DNA from: JABMMZ01 sp044377005
GTDB lineage: Bacteria; Bacteroidota; Bacteroidia; NS11-12g; UBA955
Length of the DNA: 47,650 bases
Direction: 5' to 3'
Assembly: GCA_044377005.1 (NCBI GenBank)
Contig: JBILJV010000011.1
Span: forward strand, 1 to 47,650
The position numbers were made by a program, and so were the translations under genes. Below are positions 32,405-41,495 of this stretch, in pieces. A model generated the notes under the pieces. That model ran no database searches, was not told the origin of the DNA, and saw only the letters and a list, made by a program, of their open reading frames with translations. Position 1 is the stretch's first letter. Every line of letters starts with the position of its first letter.

Positions 32405-33436
32405 TTGGTAACAAAACATTTATTTGTAGTTTTAAGTAATATTACCCAATTGGTAGTTGAAGCTTATTTGAATGAAAACCCGGATTTAATGAAAGATACA
32501 ATTATTTTGTATCCAAAAAGATTCAAACCAAATACAGTCTATAAAAGTCATTATTTTCCTTATTTTGATGATTTAGTTCAATATAATATACCCGGGAAAA
32601 ACTTCATTAAAAAACAAAACCAAGTTGAAAATATTCATAATTATATAAAGGAAATCATTGAAAATAATTCATTTATTCTATATGCACCACACTTTTATAT
32701 CAATACTTTAAGAGTAATATCATTAATGAAACAATGTGAAGACTTTAAATATATTGAAGAAGGTACATTATCTTACATGAAAGAAGAAAATATTTATATT
32801 TCAATGCCAAATGTAAAATTAAGTTTTTTACAAAGCCAAGGATTTGGTTTTTCAACAAAATCTGCTTATCCAGATTTTAATAAAGAAGGCATCTGTATCA
32901 ACGAAAATTGCTTTCCCTTCTTAAAAAATAAAACCATTATCCAAAAAGATTCAATAGAGAAAAGTTTAAATATTTGGAAACAAGATAAAAATCAAATGTA
33001 TAATAATTCAGCTATTTTAGTTGTAGATTCTTGTGTTGAAAATAAGATGTGTAAATTGGAAGAATACATCTTAGCGCTTACTAGTTCTATTGCTTTTTTA
33101 AAGAAAAAAGAGATTCAAAAAATTTATTTTAAATTCCATCCTGATCAACATTTATTTCCATTAATAGAATTTTATAGAGCTTTTTTAACAACTGATAATT
33201 TTGATGTGTATTTAGAAGAATTGCCTCCAAATACCAGTTTGGAATTTGTATTTATGACCTCTAAGAATTTAACGGTTGTTCATACTATTTCCTCCTTAGG
33301 CTTTTATGCAAAACTAAATGGTCAAAGTGTGTTTTCAAATGCAGGTGTTTTATTAAAGAATATTGAATTCAAAAACAAATATTTTGATTCTGTCAATGCA
33401 GATTTTAATTTTGAGATGATGCCACACAATGCCTAA
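32405..33436 (+). CDS. Probable nonulosonic acid transferase (bacterial sialyltransferase-like)
   Basis: A 343-aa protein with no strong named family in my reading, but with the three landmarks of bacterial sialyl/polysialyltransferases in the right order: EEG at 118-120 (YIEEGTLSY), the HP motif in FKFHPDQ (about 243-248) and paired Ser in HTISSLGFYA (S296-S297). In known enzymes the D/E-D/E-G and HP motifs provide the catalytic acid/base and bind CMP. It follows the CMP-legionaminate and amidotransferase genes, so I infer it transfers legionaminic acid. The start is TTG at 32405, with a TAG immediately upstream. Confidence 0.62.
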   Translation: MVTKHLFVVLSNITQLVVEAYLNENPDLMKDTIILYPKRFKPNTVYKSHYFPYFDDLVQYNIPGKNFIKKQNQVENIHNYIKEIIENNSFILYAPHFYINTLRVISLMKQCEDFKYIEEGTLSYMKEENIYISMPNVKLSFLQSQGFGFSTKSAYPDFNKEGICINENCFPFLKNKTIIQKDSIEKSLNIWKQDKNQMYNNSAILVVDSCVENKMCKLEEYILALTSSIAFLKKKEIQKIYFKFHPDQHLFPLIEFYRAFLTTDNFDVYLEELPPNTSLEFVFMTSKNLTVVHTISSLGFYAKLNGQSVFSNAGVLLKNIEFKNKYFDSVNADFNFEMMPHNA

Positions 33437-34439
33437 AATTTCTGTCATATTACCTGCTTATAATGCTGAAAAGTATTTGGGTGAAGCTATCGAAAGTATT
33501 TTGAATCAGAGTTTTAAAGATTTTGAATTTTTGATATTCAATGATGGTTCAACTGATACTACAAAAGAAATAATAGATGGCTATAATGATAAGCGAATCA
33601 TTGCATATCATTCCGATATCAACAAAGGTTATGTACATTGGTTGAATGAGGGCATCAAACAAGCAAAAGGCAAGTATATTGCCAGAATGGATGCAGATGA
33701 TATTTCCTTTACTGAACGTTTTCAGTTACAATTTGATTATATGGAAACCCATCCAGAAATAGGGTTATGTGGAAGCCAAATTGAAATTATTGGTAGTGGA
33801 GAATTGGTGAAAAAACCATTAACAGATAACGAAATAAGATGGTGGTTTTTCATAGGAAACCCCATTGCCCATCCGGTGGTGATGATAAGAAAAGAAGTTT
33901 TAAGTCATTATCAATTGTTTTATAAAAATGAATTAAAACCGGCAGAAGATTATGAGATGTGGTGTAGAATGTCACATAATACCAAAATTACTAACCTTCA
34001 AAATATTTTATTAAAATATAGATATCATCCCAATCAAGAAAGTACCGCCAATGCTGGCATTCAAAATACTAATTTTGATAAGGGTTACGAATTTTTTTTA
34101 AAATCAATTGAAGTTTCGGTTAATCGATATAAAAAAGATTGGATAGAAATGATGTTTAACTTTAGTTTAAAGACAAATTTAAACACTTTATTAAAAATCA
34201 TTCATTTTTTTAATGAATTAGAAAAATCAAATAAAGCAACCCAATTTTTTGGAGAAGAGATAATTAAAATTCAAAAAGTACTCATACTAAGTAAATATTT
34301 CAGTATGATAGAACAATATAGTCCAAAATTACTTTATTTTTTGATTAATAAAACTACGTTTAGTATAATCAGAAAGTCAAAGATTGGAATTTTTTCATTT
34401 ATAATAAAATCTATCTTATCATGGAAAACCAGGCAATAA
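33429..34439 (+). CDS. Family 2 glycosyltransferase A
   Basis: A 336-aa GT-A enzyme. ISVILPAYNAEKYLGEAIESIL and FNDGSTDTT open the fold, and ARMDADD carries the DxD-type metal site. The acceptor-side segment is W.RMSHNTKI, and the C-terminal 110 residues are helical. It overlaps the sialyltransferase-like gene by 8 bp and the next GT2 gene by 19 bp, in one operon. It should add one sugar of the repeat unit; donor and linkage cannot be told from the sequence. Confidence 0.88.
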   Translation: MPKISVILPAYNAEKYLGEAIESILNQSFKDFEFLIFNDGSTDTTKEIIDGYNDKRIIAYHSDINKGYVHWLNEGIKQAKGKYIARMDADDISFTERFQLQFDYMETHPEIGLCGSQIEIIGSGELVKKPLTDNEIRWWFFIGNPIAHPVVMIRKEVLSHYQLFYKNELKPAEDYEMWCRMSHNTKITNLQNILLKYRYHPNQESTANAGIQNTNFDKGYEFFLKSIEVSVNRYKKDWIEMMFNFSLKTNLNTLLKIIHFFNELEKSNKATQFFGEEIIKIQKVLILSKYFSMIEQYSPKLLYFLINKTTFSIIRKSKIGIFSFIIKSILSWKTRQ

Positions 34440-35560
34440 GTAGGGAGGATATAGCTAATCAAATTGCCAATCTTTTCGTAAAAGATGAATACTTAGCGAT
34501 CCAAACTTGGAAAGAGAATAATCAAAAATTAGTATTACCTAAAAGAGAAAATGATGTTTTATTAAGTGTATTAACTTGTGTATACAATGCTGAAAAATAT
34601 CTAATAAATGCTTTAGAATCAACTTTACTTCAATCCTATTCAAACATTGAATTAATAATAATATCTGAACCAAGTGAAGATAAAACGATAGATATTATTG
34701 AATCATTTAAAGAAAAATATTCAAATATAAAATTAGTAAAAAATAAAGAAAGAATTGGGTTTATAAATAGTTTAAATATTGGATTAGGCCATTGTAGTGG
34801 AAAATATATTGTAAGAATGGATTTAGATGATTTAATTCATCCCATGAGATTTGAAAAACAATTAGAATTTTTAGAAAATAACCCGTCTATTTCAGTAGTA
34901 AGTGCTTGGATGATAAAATTTGATGATTTATTTCAAACATCTAAAATTAAATTCAGACAGAATTTTGAAGACCACAAAAATACTTCTTTGTTTTTTTCGC
35001 CCCTTGCTCATGCAGCTGCCATGTTTAAATCGGATGTTTTAAAAACATTGAACTACAGAGAAGGATATATTTATACAGAGGATTACGACCTATGGACAAG
35101 GATATTAATATCATATCAAACCGCTTGTTTACCTGAATATTTATACTATTATAGAACTCATAGCAATCAAGTTACAAATATTAGAAATATTGAGCCAACG
35201 AAGCAAAGTTTAAGAAAAATAATAAGTAACTTCCATGAACTTTTTCATTTAGATAAAGATCCACTTCTTGTAGAATTTCACTTAAAACACTTAATGTTAA
35301 ATGAACATTTGATGTCAAAAAGTGACTTTATACAATGGGATAATTATTTGAGAGAAATTCTTAAAGGCAATCAATATTCAAAATATTTAAATGAATATAG
35401 TTTTTCAAATTTTATATTCACTAATCATTGGCAAGGGTTTTTTGTTGAATTTTTAGGTCAATTAAGTTTGAAAGAAATCTTACAATTAAAGCATTCACCT
35501 TTTAACAAATTTAATTTACTTCAATTTACTAAAAAGGTTATAAAAGCAAAATTTCTATAA
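34421..35560 (+). CDS. Family 2 glycosyltransferase B
   Basis: A 379-aa GT2 enzyme whose catalytic domain begins only around residue 47 (LLSVLTCVYNAEKYL). SEPSEDKT replaces the usual D-G-S-T-D loop, and VRMDLDD is the metal site. The N-terminal 45 residues (REDIANQIANLFVKDEY...) precede the GT fold and have no evident match. It overlaps gene A by 19 bp and abuts gene C. It is similar in layout to gene A (33429-34439), suggesting an old duplication. Specificity is unknown. Confidence 0.85.
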   Translation: MENQAISREDIANQIANLFVKDEYLAIQTWKENNQKLVLPKRENDVLLSVLTCVYNAEKYLINALESTLLQSYSNIELIIISEPSEDKTIDIIESFKEKYSNIKLVKNKERIGFINSLNIGLGHCSGKYIVRMDLDDLIHPMRFEKQLEFLENNPSISVVSAWMIKFDDLFQTSKIKFRQNFEDHKNTSLFFSPLAHAAAMFKSDVLKTLNYREGYIYTEDYDLWTRILISYQTACLPEYLYYYRTHSNQVTNIRNIEPTKQSLRKIISNFHELFHLDKDPLLVEFHLKHLMLNEHLMSKSDFIQWDNYLREILKGNQYSKYLNEYSFSNFIFTNHWQGFFVEFLGQLSLKEILQLKHSPFNKFNLLQFTKKVIKAKFL

Positions 35561-36694
35561 ATGGAAAAATTACCTATTTCTGCATTAGTAGCTTCTTTTA
35601 ATGAAGGACATTTACTCGAAGATTGTTTAAATTCATTGCAGTTTTGTGATGAGATAGTGGTTGTAAATTTAAACTCAAAAGACAAAACGGAAGAAATTGC
35701 AAAAAAATATGCGACAAGTTGCTTGTTAGAAACAGAAGATAAAGGCTTTTTTGATGCATATCATTCAAAATATATTCCGCTTCTGAAACATGATTGGTTT
35801 ATATTAATTGACCCAGATGAACGTATCAAACCAGCATTAGCAGAAGATATTAAAAAATACATTTCAAATCCTCAACCATTTGCTTCTTTAGTTAGAGGTC
35901 CAATTCTTTATTTATTTAAAGGAAAACGATTAAAAGGCGGTCCATATCAAAAAGTCATTAGAGGCAGGTTATTGTTCTATAAACCTGGCATCAATGTATC
36001 AGATGAAGTTCATACAGGTATTACAGCAAAAGCAGGTTATGGAATCGGAGAAATTCCATTTACTGGCGAAAATTATGACGAACATTTTTGGTGTAATTCT
36101 TGGAAACAAATTCGCGATAAACATACACGCTATTCAAAAGGTGAAGGTAAGGTATTGTATCAAGAAGGCAAGCGATTTAACATTGTATTAATGTTCATTC
36201 AGACCATTAAGTCATTTTACAATAGTTTCTTTAAACAAGCTTATTATAGAGATGGATTTACGGGATTAAAATTTTCATTATTTGAAGCTCGCTATACTTT
36301 TTTAAGTTGGTTAAGTTTGAATGTATATCAAAAAGAATTAGTATCTAAAAATGAACTAAAAAGCCCCAAAGAATATTTAATCATTGAGGCAAAAGAAAAA
36401 TTAGAAACATTTAAATTAACGTCTAATGAATTAATTGCACAATATCAATTAGCAAACAATGTATTAAAGCCTCAAATATTAAAACAATATCAAAGGGCAG
36501 TGCTTAGATTTCAAAACGATTTATTAGAATTAAATGCTTTTGATTTAGCCAAAGAAGTTAATATAATTGCAGGTTTTAATGATGAAATGAAACAGTATAT
36601 AATGAATAATTTATTAATTGAAAGAATGAAATTAATACAAAATTCAGGAAGTTATAAATTGGCAAAATATATATCCAAACTGAGAAACAAATAA
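35561..36694 (+). CDS. Family 2 glycosyltransferase C (WaaE/KdtX-like)
   Basis: A 377-aa protein. The first 240 residues resemble the WaaE/KdtX group: SALVASFNEGHLLEDCLNSL, EIVVVNLNSKDKTEEIAKKY, and DPDERIKP as the metal-binding region. The last 110 residues are charged and probably coiled (KEKLETFKLTSNELIAQYQ), an appendage I cannot assign. It begins right after gene B. A 128-bp non-coding gap separates it from the asparagine-synthase-like gene. Confidence 0.82.
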   Translation: MEKLPISALVASFNEGHLLEDCLNSLQFCDEIVVVNLNSKDKTEEIAKKYATSCLLETEDKGFFDAYHSKYIPLLKHDWFILIDPDERIKPALAEDIKKYISNPQPFASLVRGPILYLFKGKRLKGGPYQKVIRGRLLFYKPGINVSDEVHTGITAKAGYGIGEIPFTGENYDEHFWCNSWKQIRDKHTRYSKGEGKVLYQEGKRFNIVLMFIQTIKSFYNSFFKQAYYRDGFTGLKFSLFEARYTFLSWLSLNVYQKELVSKNELKSPKEYLIIEAKEKLETFKLTSNELIAQYQLANNVLKPQILKQYQRAVLRFQNDLLELNAFDLAKEVNIIAGFNDEMKQYIMNNLLIERMKLIQNSGSYKLAKYISKLRNK

Positions 36695-36822
36695 CTTCAA
36701 TAATTAAAAAAATCTAGTTGGAGAAATCAGAAATCTTTTCATTAGTAAAATAGAATAAAAAATTCATCCTAATAAGAATTATTGATAAAAATATAATTCA
36801 AAGTATTAAATAAAAAATCCCG

Positions 36823-38742
36823 ATGTGCGGTATTGCTGGAATATATAATTTAAATGAAGCACCTGTTTCATTAGAGGCCTTAAAAGGGTTTACGGATTCG
36901 ATGATTCATCGTGGTCCAGATGGGGCCGGATATAATTTATTTGAAAACAACACTTTAGGTTTAGGACAACGCAGATTGTCCATTTTAGATTTGTCGGAAG
37001 CTGGCAAACAACCGATGTCTTATGCCAATGGAAGATATTGGATGACTTATAATGGGGAAGTTTTTAATTTTATTGAAATTAAAGAAGAACTATTAAAGTT
37101 TGGTCATACATTTAAGTCTGAAACCGATTCGGAGGTAATTTTGGCAGCCTATGCCCAATGGGGCAAAGCTTGTTTGGATAGATTCAATGGGATGTGGGCT
37201 TTTGCAATTTGGGATGACTTAGAAAAAGAGTTATTTTTGGCTAGAGATCGTTTTGGTGTTAAACCTTTATATTATACTTTTAAACCAAATCATTTTTTTG
37301 CTTTTGCCTCTGAAACTCTCGCTTTTAAATATTTAAATGGTTTTGAGAGAACATTAAATAATGATAAAGTAAAAGAAGTTTTTCAAAATGGATTAGCATT
37401 AGAAGGTATAGGATTTACCATTTATAATGATATTTATCAGATTTTACCTGGCCATACTTTAACTATTAAAAATGATAAAACTATACCAAAACAAAAACGA
37501 TGGTACGATATAAGAGAAAGAATAAAGCATAAAAGCAATTTGACTTATCAAGAGAATGTATCGGAATTTTATAGAATTTTTGAAAATGCCTGTAAAATAA
37601 GAATGCGGTCTGATGTTCCATTAGCCTCTGCTTTAAGTGGAGGTTTAGATTCTTCGGCAGTTTATTCAATGGTACATTTTCTAAGCAATAAAGAAATTGA
37701 ATTTGAAAGAAAAGCTAAAAATTGGAAAAAAGCAATAACTGCAACATTCCCCAATACACCAATGGATGAAACTATGTTTGCAGAAAAAGTTGCAAATAAA
37801 TGGGGTGTTGAAAATTGGAAGTGTGTTATTAATAATTTAGAATCATTAGATGATGAAATTCAAAATGTTACAAAGCATTTTGATGCTATTTCTTCAACCG
37901 CAATGAATTCAATTAGTAAAATTTATGAAGGAATAAGGAAAGAAGGTATTACAGTTTCATTAGACGGCCATGGGGTAGATGAAATGTTGTTCGGCTACAG
38001 ATATATGTTAGATAAATTATTTTATAATGATTTAGAAACAAAAAATTTTAAAGCAGCACAATTGGTTAAAGAGGTATTAGTTGGTTTGTATGAACCCAAT
38101 CAAAGAGATTATGTTAATAAAAGATTATCTGATTTAATCAATCAAACAAAAAAATCTCAGAAAGGGTTAAAATCAATAATTAAAGCTTTGTTAAAAAGCA
38201 AAAAAGCAATAAAAGCTAACAAAATTGAAAAAAGCAATATACTATCAGATAGTTTATATCATTTTGAACAATTTTCTTTTGAAGAAAGAATTTTGTTAGA
38301 AGACTTTTTTATTTATAGTCTTCCAACCTATTTAAGAGATTTTGATAGAGCTTCAATGATGCACAGCGTTGAAGTTAGAATGCCTTTTATGGATTATCGA
38401 CTAGTTGAGTTTTGCTTTAGTTTGCCATTAGAACACAAAATCGGATTGGGTTTTACAAAACAAATTTTAAGAACTGCCATGAAAGATATTGTGCCAGACG
38501 AGATTTTAGAACGAACATATAAAATTGGAATTGGCTCACCTTTGCCATCATGGTTTAACTCAGAACTCAATCATTATGCGATAAATTTATTAAAAAATCA
38601 AGAATTTAAGAAACTTTTACTCGATTTTGGCTTTAAAGAGTCTAAATATTATCAATCAGTTTTAGAAAATCAATCAATTAACAATCAAGATGCTATAAAT
38701 TTGTGGTTGGTTATAAATTACTATATTTTAAGTAAAATCTAA
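36823..38742 (+). CDS. asnB: Asparagine synthase-like glutamine amidotransferase (AsnB family)
   Basis: A 639-aa two-domain enzyme. Cys2 (MCGIAGIYNL) is the Ntn glutaminase nucleophile, and HRGPDG and the LGQRRLSILDLS block follow. The synthetase domain has the PP-loop SGGLDSS at 272-278 and LDGHGVDEMLFGY. Family members in polysaccharide loci often amidate sugar carboxylates instead of aspartate. The stop overlaps the second WbpG-type amidotransferase gene, hinting at joint action. It could still be a true asparagine synthetase. Confidence 0.88.
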   Translation: MCGIAGIYNLNEAPVSLEALKGFTDSMIHRGPDGAGYNLFENNTLGLGQRRLSILDLSEAGKQPMSYANGRYWMTYNGEVFNFIEIKEELLKFGHTFKSETDSEVILAAYAQWGKACLDRFNGMWAFAIWDDLEKELFLARDRFGVKPLYYTFKPNHFFAFASETLAFKYLNGFERTLNNDKVKEVFQNGLALEGIGFTIYNDIYQILPGHTLTIKNDKTIPKQKRWYDIRERIKHKSNLTYQENVSEFYRIFENACKIRMRSDVPLASALSGGLDSSAVYSMVHFLSNKEIEFERKAKNWKKAITATFPNTPMDETMFAEKVANKWGVENWKCVINNLESLDDEIQNVTKHFDAISSTAMNSISKIYEGIRKEGITVSLDGHGVDEMLFGYRYMLDKLFYNDLETKNFKAAQLVKEVLVGLYEPNQRDYVNKRLSDLINQTKKSQKGLKSIIKALLKSKKAIKANKIEKSNILSDSLYHFEQFSFEERILLEDFFIYSLPTYLRDFDRASMMHSVEVRMPFMDYRLVEFCFSLPLEHKIGLGFTKQILRTAMKDIVPDEILERTYKIGIGSPLPSWFNSELNHYAINLLKNQEFKKLLLDFGFKESKYYQSVLENQSINNQDAINLWLVINYYILSKI

Positions 38743-39896
38743 TGGAATCAATAACAATAAAACAATGTATAAAATGTGTTTTAGACACAAATGATGTTCC
38801 CGATTTGAAATTCAATGAAACAGGATTTTGTCAATACTGTCTTGCTTATGAAGAAACATTTTTAATAAATCCGGTTTCAGATTCTAAAAAATTATCTTTA
38901 TTAAATCAAGAAATTAAAGATATAAAAAAATCAAAGAAGAAGTACGATTCAATATTAGGGTTAAGTGGTGGCGTAGACAGTTCTTATTTAGCTTATAAAG
39001 CAAAAGAATGGGGTTTAAATCCATTGTTAATCCACTTTGATAATGGTTGGAATAGTGAATTAGCGGTAGATAATATAAATAGAATTGTAGATTTTACAGG
39101 ATTTGATTTGTATACTTATGTTGTAGATTGGGAAGAATTTAAAGACCTTCAGTTATCTTACATCAAAGCTTCTGTTTTAGATTGGGAGGTTCCTACTGAC
39201 CATGTAATTAAATCTATTTTATATGAGATGGCAATTAAAAAAGGGATTAAGCATGTCTTATCTGGTACCAATCATCAAACAGAGTTTATATTGCCACACA
39301 ATATGAGGTATAATAAATCAGATTCTGATAATATTTTAGATATTCACCAAAAATTTGGCACTAAAAAGATAAAATCTTTCAAAATCCTATCTCCTCTTAA
39401 AGAATGGTACTATATTAAAACAAAAGGTATTGTATTTCATCCATTGTTAGATTTGATCCCATTTGATAAAGATGAAGCAAAACAAACTATAGCAGAAAAA
39501 ATGGGATGGAGAGATTATGGAGGCAAACATTATGAATCTATATTTACCAGGTTTTATCAAGGATATGTATTGCCAGTAAAATTTGGAGTTGATAAAAGAA
39601 AAGCACATATGGCTAGTTTAATCAACTCTGGTCAAATCACTAAGGAACAAGCTTTAATTGAATTAGAAAAACCACCTTATCCAAGCGAGGAAATGTTTAA
39701 AAATGATTTTGATTATGTTGTTAAAAAATTTAATTTAACGGCAGAAGAATTTAAAAAATACATTGATAAAGCACCAATTCCTCATGCTTATTACAAGCAA
39801 TACAATGCTAAAGGTTTAAAAAAATTTAAAAAGTTAGAAGTTTATTTAAATCCAAAATTATACATCAATTATTTAAAGAGAAAGTTAAAAAAATAA
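38742..39896 (+). CDS. N-acetyl sugar amidotransferase (WbpG/PseA family), copy 2
   Basis: A 384-aa paralogue of the gene at 31157. It has the zinc-type Cys pairs C9-x2-C12 and C30-x2-C33 and the PP-loop SGGVDSS at 75-81, more canonical than copy 1 (SGGKDS). No HisF/HisH pair accompanies it; instead it begins one base inside the stop region of the AsnB-like gene. It may share the upstream HisF/HisH complex or draw ammonia from AsnB. It should amidinate a second N-acetyl sugar, perhaps the 3-acetamido sugar made downstream. The substrate is inferred only. Confidence 0.83.
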   Translation: MESITIKQCIKCVLDTNDVPDLKFNETGFCQYCLAYEETFLINPVSDSKKLSLLNQEIKDIKKSKKKYDSILGLSGGVDSSYLAYKAKEWGLNPLLIHFDNGWNSELAVDNINRIVDFTGFDLYTYVVDWEEFKDLQLSYIKASVLDWEVPTDHVIKSILYEMAIKKGIKHVLSGTNHQTEFILPHNMRYNKSDSDNILDIHQKFGTKKIKSFKILSPLKEWYYIKTKGIVFHPLLDLIPFDKDEAKQTIAEKMGWRDYGGKHYESIFTRFYQGYVLPVKFGVDKRKAHMASLINSGQITKEQALIELEKPPYPSEEMFKNDFDYVVKKFNLTAEEFKKYIDKAPIPHAYYKQYNAKGLKKFKKLEVYLNPKLYINYLKRKLKK

Positions 39897-39903
39897 TCAA
39901 CAA

Positions 39904-41094
39904 TTGAAAATAGTATATTTGTTTTCTTCACCATCAATCAATGGTTCTTCTGTTCAGACCAAAGTTTTGTCTCAAATAAATGGATTGAATAGTAATGAAG
40001 ATAGCTGTACAGGTGTATTTTTTATAAAAGAAACTAATGTTGAATTACCGAAAATAGAGGGTGTAGAATTTATAAAATATCCAGCAAATAATAGAAAGTT
40101 TTTTAGGGATATTGCAGAAAGAAAAAATTTAGACAAAGCAATATATAATTATGTTAATCAACATTATAACAATGTAGATTTTTTTTATTTTAGATATCCA
40201 GGAGCTTCAAGATTTTTGTTTAAAATAGCTAATAAATTTGGCAAAAAGATTGTTTCTGAACACCAAGGAAAAGAAATCGCAGAAATATTAAGTGCTTCTG
40301 CTCAAAATCCATTTGGTTTTCGTCCTTCAAAGTTAATCAGTTGGATTCAATATCAACTATTGCCCTTGTATAATGAGAAAATTTGGGGCGTTTATTTTGC
40401 AAAAAAAATTAAATCTATTGTTGCAATCACAGAAGAGATTGGAGTCTATCAAAAAAATAAAGGTTGTAAAAATGTAATAGTAAGTTCTAATGGCATTAAT
40501 GTATCTCAATTTCCAGTGAGAAAAATTCCTGTTTTAGGAGAAGAAATAAGATTGCTTTTTTTAAAAGGAACAGCAGGTGTCTCAGTTTGGAATGGTTTAG
40601 ATAGGATTACTAATTCATTGCAACAATATTACCTAAATAATCCTAATCCAAGCGATAAAATTAAATTATTAATAGGTGGCCATATTATAGAAAATGAAGT
40701 ACCTGAATCGGAATATATTGAACAGCTAGGTTATCTAAACAAAGAGTCCATCGATAAATTAGCCAATCAAGTACATTTAGGGGTATCAACAATGGCACTT
40801 TATAAAAAAAATTTAGAAGAAGCCGCTGTATTGAAAAATAGAGAATACATTGCAAGAGGAATACCTTTTATTTATGCTGCCAAAGACCCTGATTTAAATG
40901 AAGAAGCTAGAGATTTTTACTTAAAATTTTCTAATGACGAAACTTTATTAGATATGAATAAAGTAATTGAGTTTGCAAAAAAAGTAAATTCTGACCCTTT
41001 ACACCCTCAAAAAATGAGAGAATACGCTGAAAAGCATTTGGATTATAAAGCTAAAATGAAGAAGTTAAAAGAATTATTGATAGATATAAAATGA
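39904..41094 (+). CDS. Glycosyltransferase, GT4-like (GT-B fold)
   Basis: A 396-aa protein. It starts MKIVYLFSSPSINGSSVQTKVLSQINGL, the N-terminal strand and glycine-rich turn of a GT-B enzyme, and has SIVAITEEIGVYQ and SSNGINVSQFP, the donor-side entry of GT4 enzymes. In the middle, LLIGGHIIENE and the EAAVLKNREYIARGIPFIYA segment match the family's nucleotide-sugar-binding helix. The start is TTG (39904). It overlaps the FdtA-like gene by 4 bp. The donor sugar is unknown. Confidence 0.75.
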   Translation: MKIVYLFSSPSINGSSVQTKVLSQINGLNSNEDSCTGVFFIKETNVELPKIEGVEFIKYPANNRKFFRDIAERKNLDKAIYNYVNQHYNNVDFFYFRYPGASRFLFKIANKFGKKIVSEHQGKEIAEILSASAQNPFGFRPSKLISWIQYQLLPLYNEKIWGVYFAKKIKSIVAITEEIGVYQKNKGCKNVIVSSNGINVSQFPVRKIPVLGEEIRLLFLKGTAGVSVWNGLDRITNSLQQYYLNNPNPSDKIKLLIGGHIIENEVPESEYIEQLGYLNKESIDKLANQVHLGVSTMALYKKNLEEAAVLKNREYIARGIPFIYAAKDPDLNEEARDFYLKFSNDETLLDMNKVIEFAKKVNSDPLHPQKMREYAEKHLDYKAKMKKLKELLIDIK

Positions 41095-41495
41095 ATAAAC
41101 CTAAACTAATAAATTTTAAACGAATAGGTAAGCCATCCGAAGGATATCTGTCAATAGGTGAGTCAAATGCCGATATTCCTTTTGAAATTAAACGCAATTT
41201 TTGGACTTATTTCACCCCTGAAGAAGTCGTTAGAGGTAGACACGCACATCACGACACAGAAATGGTATTAATCGCTATAGCTGGACGTATCATTGTAAAC
41301 ACTGAAATGCCAGATGGTAGTATAGATGTTTTTGTATTAGATAAACCTGATATTGGACTTTATATGCCCAAATTATGTTGGCACACTATGCAATATTCTC
41401 ATAATGCCGTGCAATTAGTTATAGCTTCTAGTTTGTATAATGAATCAGATTATATTAGAAGCTATGAGGATTTTAAAACTTTACAAAAGAAATGA
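41091..41495 (+). CDS. fdtA: dTDP-4-keto-6-deoxyglucose 3,4-ketoisomerase (FdtA/QdtA-like)
   Basis: A 134-aa cupin. The motif RGRHAHHDTEMVLIAIAG contains the paired His (RG.HAH) used by FdtA/QdtA to shift the keto group of dTDP-4-keto-6-deoxyglucose from C4 to C3. WHTMQYSHNAVQLVIASSLYNESDYIR is the conserved C-terminal barrel strand. It is followed by an acyltransferase and an aminotransferase that fit the next steps. FdtA and QdtA differ in C4 stereochemistry, and I cannot distinguish them by eye. Confidence 0.85.
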   Translation: MNKPKLINFKRIGKPSEGYLSIGESNADIPFEIKRNFWTYFTPEEVVRGRHAHHDTEMVLIAIAGRIIVNTEMPDGSIDVFVLDKPDIGLYMPKLCWHTMQYSHNAVQLVIASSLYNESDYIRSYEDFKTLQKK

